From Deinococcus sp. (GTDB lineage Bacteria > Deinococcota > Deinococci > Deinococcales > Thermaceae): 33,689 nucleotides of DNA. The translations under genes were made by a program, and so were the position numbers. How positions within the stretch are numbered: the stretch's first letter is position 1; the number at the start of each line of letters is the position of its first letter. The DNA lies in contig JAMCQK010000001.1 of assembly GCA_023382135.1 (NCBI GenBank), positions 1 through 33,689 on the forward strand, read 5' to 3'. Positions 30,083 through 33,689 of this stretch are shown here, one piece after another. The notes below the pieces were generated by a model. The model saw nothing but the letters and a program-made list of their open reading frames with translations. It made no database searches and had not been told where the DNA came from.

Positions 30083-30661
30083 TTAGCGGCTCCTTGCGTG
30101 GACTATCACACCGCCGCACGTCCAGACATCCACACTTACACCAAGGGCTTTGGATGCCGCGCTGGAAGCGTCTGCGTCCTGGACCGGCTCTTCTCCCGTT
30201 TGTTGAACCAATGTAGGCAGCTCCGGCGGAGCAAGTGTTGGCATTCGCCCTAGCAGCGCTTCGACTTTCCAGCGGCTCGCCCATAGATGTTTGAGGGCAA
30301 ACAAGGTCTCCTGGGGGGTCTTGCCGTAGTAGGCCTCTTCCTCCGCCGCGTAACGAACGCTCCAGGCGCCCCTCCCCAGGGTGCGCACCAGCTCATCCGC
30401 GCGCTCGGGGAGCAGGTAGTTTTCCCGCACCAGTTTTTGGGCTTGGCGGCAGGCGGCCTCGAGTTTGTTTTCATCAATGCGAACACCAAACACGCCGGAA
30501 AATAGCGCCTTGATCTGCTCCGCCAGATTGGAAAGCTGATAGAACTCGGCCTCGAGGCCCGAAAGGACAAGGGTAGCCACCACGGGCAAGCCCTCTCTTT
30601 CCAGGCGCCTCAAGAGCGAGACCTCGCCTTGGTCTACCGACTCCCGCAAGCTAAATATCAT
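30083..30661 (-). CDS. Hypothetical protein
   Basis: 192-aa ORF; plausible helical composition, no recognised family. Confidence 0.6.
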   Translation of the reverse strand: MIFSLRESVDQGEVSLLRRLEREGLPVVATLVLSGLEAEFYQLSNLAEQIKALFSGVFGVRIDENKLEAACRQAQKLVRENYLLPERADELVRTLGRGAWSVRYAAEEEAYYGKTPQETLFALKHLWASRWKVEALLGRMPTLAPPELPTLVQQTGEEPVQDADASSAASKALGVSVDVWTCGGVIVHARSR

Positions 30662-30708
30662 GCCTAGAGTCTACCGATACGCCGCATTGACAGACCTAAA
30701 CATTCTGG

Positions 30709-30795
30709 AGTTTGGCATTTAGCTTTTGGCGTTGGGCGTTCAGCGTTAGGTTTTCGAGCTTGGGCTATTAGCTGCTTGCGCTCGATCTTAGGTCC
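30709..30795 (+). repeat. Longest degenerate heptamer array in the window
   Basis: TTTGGCA|TTTAGCT|TTTGGCG|TTGGGCG|TTCAGCG|TTAGGTT|TTCGAGC|TTGGGCT|ATTAGCT|GCTTGCG|CTCGATC|TTAGGTC. Confidence 0.65.
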
Positions 30796-30912
30796 TGAGT
30801 ATCTCCGGTCTAAGTTTGTCGAAAGGCCTGAAAAGCCGCGCCGTGTTCCTGTCCGCTTCGCAGCAGGCCTGTCAGCCGAACAGGCAGGCGGGCCTTGCTC
30901 CCTCTGGTCCTA

Positions 30913-30940
30913 GTGAGTTTGACCCTTCGGTCAAACTCAC
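30913..30940. repeat. Perfect 12-bp inverted repeat with CTTC loop
   Basis: GTGAGTTTGACC-CTTC-GGTCAAACTCAC. Confidence 0.9.
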
Positions 30941-30966
30941 CATGGAGATACTTGGGTTCTCAGCTT

Positions 30967-31548
30967 TCAGCGATTCTCCAGCGAGCGCCACATGTACCAG
31001 GCAGCGTGCGAGCGGTAAGGCCTAAAACGCTCGCCCAGTTCAAGCAAATCTCTTTTCTCTGTCAGGTTATACAAGTTCTCAGCCGCTTTCCGGATACCCA
31101 GGTCGCCAATGGGCCAAATGTCTTGCCGCCTCAGCGCAAACATCAGCACCATTTCGCATGACCACACCCCAATGCCTTTAATCTGCGTGAGGTGCCGGAC
31201 CAGGTCATCGTCGGATAATTTCTCGGCGTCTTCCAGTCCGCCCTCAAGGGCAAATCGCGAAAGGTCGTTGATGTAGCCCGCCTTGGCCCAAGAAAGGCCA
31301 ATCTCGCGCAGGTCGGAGGCTTTGGCCTGGTAGAGCGCGTTGGGATCCAAGGGGTACTTGCCGAGCAGACGGTTCCAGATGGTATCGGCGGCCTTGCCCG
31401 AAAGCTGTTGCGAGACAATCGAGCGCGCCAAGGCGTCGAACAGGAGCGCCGGCCTGGGCTTGAACGGCGGATATTTAGCGCACAGCTTTTTCATCACCGG
31501 GTCGCGGTGCAAAATTTTGGCGGCCTTGGCGGAAAGCAATTTAGACAA
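30967..31548 (-). CDS. AlkA-like DNA-3-methyladenine glycosylase (HhH-GPD)
   Basis: ALARSIVSQQLSGKAADTIWNRL and LTQIKGIGVWSCEMVLMFALRRQDIWPIGDLGIRKA; TTG start overlapping the upstream stop. Confidence 0.9.
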   Translation of the reverse strand: MSKLLSAKAAKILHRDPVMKKLCAKYPPFKPRPALLFDALARSIVSQQLSGKAADTIWNRLLGKYPLDPNALYQAKASDLREIGLSWAKAGYINDLSRFALEGGLEDAEKLSDDDLVRHLTQIKGIGVWSCEMVLMFALRRQDIWPIGDLGIRKAAENLYNLTEKRDLLELGERFRPYRSHAAWYMWRSLENR

Positions 31549-32131
31549 ACTTGACCCCGGCTACGGTGGTGATTTTCCCCTGGTACAAAAAGGAGATTTG
31601 GCGAAGCGCGGCCTCGAGGTCAAAGGGGGTCAGCGCACTGGTGCCGTCTTCCGGCAGCACCACGTTGTACCACCGAAGCGCGGCGCTGCCAGCGGTGTGC
31701 AGCACGCAAATGTTGGCCACCGTACCCACCACCACCACGTTCTTGATGCCCCAGAGATGCAAAAGGTGGCCGAGCTGCGTGCCGTAAAACCCGTCGTAGC
31801 GAGCCTTGCGCAGCACGGTTTCGTTTTCGCGGGGCTTGAGCTCATCCACTATCTCGGCCCCCCAAGTGCCGTGCACCACATGCACCGGCCAGATCTTGAA
31901 CTCCGGGTCGTCGCCTGGGTGCCAGTCCTGGGTGAAGACCGCTCTCACCCCCGCGCTGCGGGCAGCGTCGAGCAGTTTTCGAATGGCTGGAATGGTTTTG
32001 GGCGCGTCCGGGACAAACAGGCTGCCTCTTTCGTGAGCAAAGTCGTTCTGCATGTCCACGATAATCAGCGCGGTCTCGGAAGATTTAAGGACTACTTCTT
32101 TGGTCCTGGGAATTTCCGGTACTTCTACCAT
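31541..32131 (-). CDS. Isochorismatase-family cysteine hydrolase (nicotinamidase-like)
   Basis: ALIIVDMQNDFAHERGSLFV, FTQDWHPGDDPEF, VVVVGTVANICVLHTAGSAA. Confidence 0.9.
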   Translation of the reverse strand: MVEVPEIPRTKEVVLKSSETALIIVDMQNDFAHERGSLFVPDAPKTIPAIRKLLDAARSAGVRAVFTQDWHPGDDPEFKIWPVHVVHGTWGAEIVDELKPRENETVLRKARYDGFYGTQLGHLLHLWGIKNVVVVGTVANICVLHTAGSAALRWYNVVLPEDGTSALTPFDLEAALRQISFLYQGKITTVAGVKFV

Positions 32132-32198
32132 GGGCTGATTTTATGACGTAAAACCCGGTCTAGGGTGCGCCCTGCACACCGTTTTTGCCAACAATCTT

Positions 32199-32792
32199 CT
32201 ATCTCCTTATCAGCCGCCAAGCCGAAGGCAGCAGCGCCGCAGCCGCCACCGCTTTGATGAAGTCCCCCAACAAAAACTTGCTCATCCCCGCAGTCAGAAG
32301 CGCAGGGATGCCCTGGTACATACCCAGCTTGTGCAGCATGTAACCAAGCCACGGAACCCCAAGCAAATAAATGAGCAAGGAACCCAGCAGCATTGCGCCC
32401 AAGGTTTTGGGTGGGCTGCGGTCGGCGCCAAAGCGCTCCACCAAGTAGCCCACCAGAGCCGCGGCCAAGGGAAAAGCCACCAGATAACCAAGGGTGAAGC
32501 CCTGGCCGAAACCAGCCTTGCCGCCGGCAAAAAATGGCAGGCCCGCGCCACCTTCGATCAGGTAAGCCGCCAACGCCAGGAAACCAAGCCTGCTGCCGAG
32601 CGCTGCGCCCACCAAAAGCACTCCCAGGGTCTGCCCGGTAATGGGCACGGGCTCTATGGGAACGGTTACTTGCGCGCTGAGCGCCACGAACAAACTGCCC
32701 GCGACCACCAACAGCGTGTCTCTGAGTGCGCTGCGCTGGGGAAGCACCGTCTTGGCCAGGGGAAGAAAGGGTAGAGCCTGCGTCTGGTTCAT
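32199..32792 (-). CDS. bioY: Biotin transporter BioY
   Basis: VPIEPVPITGQTLGVLLVGAALGSRLG and AGLPFFAGGKAGFGQGFTLGYLVAFPLAAALVGYL. Confidence 0.94.
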   Translation of the reverse strand: MNQTQALPFLPLAKTVLPQRSALRDTLLVVAGSLFVALSAQVTVPIEPVPITGQTLGVLLVGAALGSRLGFLALAAYLIEGGAGLPFFAGGKAGFGQGFTLGYLVAFPLAAALVGYLVERFGADRSPPKTLGAMLLGSLLIYLLGVPWLGYMLHKLGMYQGIPALLTAGMSKFLLGDFIKAVAAAALLPSAWRLIRR

Positions 32793-32804
32793 ACAGCCTC
32801 CTGT

Positions 32805-33689
32805 TTAGAGCATACCTACTAAGTCTACCTCGCCCGCCGAGACGCGCTTTGGCCCTTGGGGTGTATCCACTATAAGTGAGCCGTCTTCGGCGATATCGCG
32901 GGCGGTCCCGGAAATGGTACCAGAAGGCGTGGTGATGCGCACCTCGCGGCCCAGCGTGCAGTTCTGCTCCCGCCAGGCCTCGAGGACCGCCCCTGGGTTT
33001 TTCGCCAGCAAGGCATACTGCACTTCAAACACCTTCAAAAACCTGGACAAGATAATGACCCGGCTAGGCACCGGCCTGGGCGCTGGCTTCTTGGAAGGTC
33101 TTGTAGGCTTCCGCCTCTCTAGGGCGGGCAGCCAGTCTGCTACCGCTGCGGCCTCGGGCGGGGCCTTGTGCACGTTGAGCCCCACGCCCAAGAGCGCATA
33201 GCTGGCTACGCCTTTCCTCAGTTTAGCTTCCAGCAAAACCCCTCCCAGCTTGCGGCCATCGGGAGCCAGCAGATCGTTGGGCCACTTGAGCGCGCCCACA
33301 CCGGCCGCCTCGCGCAGCGCAACGCCCGCCGCCAGCGGTAAAAGCGAGAGCGCTTCCGCGCCCAGGCTTGGCCGCAGCAGCAGCGAGAAACTGAGCGACT
33401 GACCCGGCAGCGAGTGCCAGGCCTTGCCCCGGCGGCCCCGCCCGGCCTTTTGGCGCTCAGCCACCACCAACGCGCCCTCGGCCTCGCCTTTTTGCGCCCA
33501 GCGCCGCAGCTCGTCCTGGGTGCTCTCGACGTTGCCAAAATAGCGGTAGGGCCTACCAAGGCGGCCCTTGAGCGCCGCTTCCAGGGCCAGGGCCGTGGGA
33601 GTGCCTGGAGCCCAGCGAAGTCCCTTGGACCTTCCGACGGCAATCTCAACCGGGTAGCCCTGCTGGCGAAAAACCCAGGGGCGGTCCTC
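32805..33689 (-). CDS. birA: Biotin-[acetyl-CoA-carboxylase] ligase, N-terminus off the window
   Basis: Frame open to the window edge: ...YRYFGNVESTQDELRRWAQKGEAEGALVVAERQKAGRGRRGKAW...LKWPNDLLAPDGRKLGGVLLE; next to bioY. Confidence 0.92.
   Translation of the reverse strand, partial: EDRPWVFRQQGYPVEIAVGRSKGLRWAPGTPTALALEAALKGRLGRPYRYFGNVESTQDELRRWAQKGEAEGALVVAERQKAGRGRRGKAWHSLPGQSLSFSLLLRPSLGAEALSLLPLAAGVALREAAGVGALKWPNDLLAPDGRKLGGVLLEAKLRKGVASYALLGVGLNVHKAPPEAAAVADWLPALERRKPTRPSKKPAPRPVPSRVIILSRFLKVFEVQYALLAKNPGAVLEAWREQNCTLGREVRITTPSGTISGTARDIAEDGSLIVDTPQGPKRVSAGEVDLVGML

Overview
This 33.7-kb, GC-rich window looks like chromosomal DNA of a Meiothermus/Thermus-type bacterium (lineage inferred from gene content and protein style, not tested). 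Minus strand: a PhoX/DUF839 protein, a sugar ABC transporter operon (malE/F/G-like) with a GH31 glucosidase and an M32 carboxypeptidase, and the three-gene pyridine nucleotide transhydrogenase. Plus strand: two tandem EamA transporters, a secreted protein, an MFS transporter, a branched-chain 2-oxoacid dehydrogenase operon (E1a-E1b-E2-E3), and a minor pilin/ComZ-like cluster. Then follow PolX, HisJ, a third EamA, an AlkA-like glycosylase, an isochorismatase-family hydrolase, BioY and a partial BirA. Strongest second-look items: (1) an unannotated 46-codon leader ORF (MATLTVLIVRLIGR...) with a terminator and a plausible antiterminator upstream of the dehydrogenase operon; (2) a 38-bp copy of the lpd 3' end (36/38 identical) beyond the pilin cluster, followed by an orphan terminator, suggesting the cluster was inserted behind lpd; (3) a decayed dnaJ-like fragment at that junction; (4) about 47 CTCGAG sites, including about 19 CCTCGAGG, a HIP1-like iterated palindrome; (5) dispersed degenerate heptamer arrays (TTNGGCG)n, two of which bracket an eroding four-helix-bundle gene inside the dehydrogenase operon; (6) a possible AUA start codon. 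All counts and foldings were done by eye.
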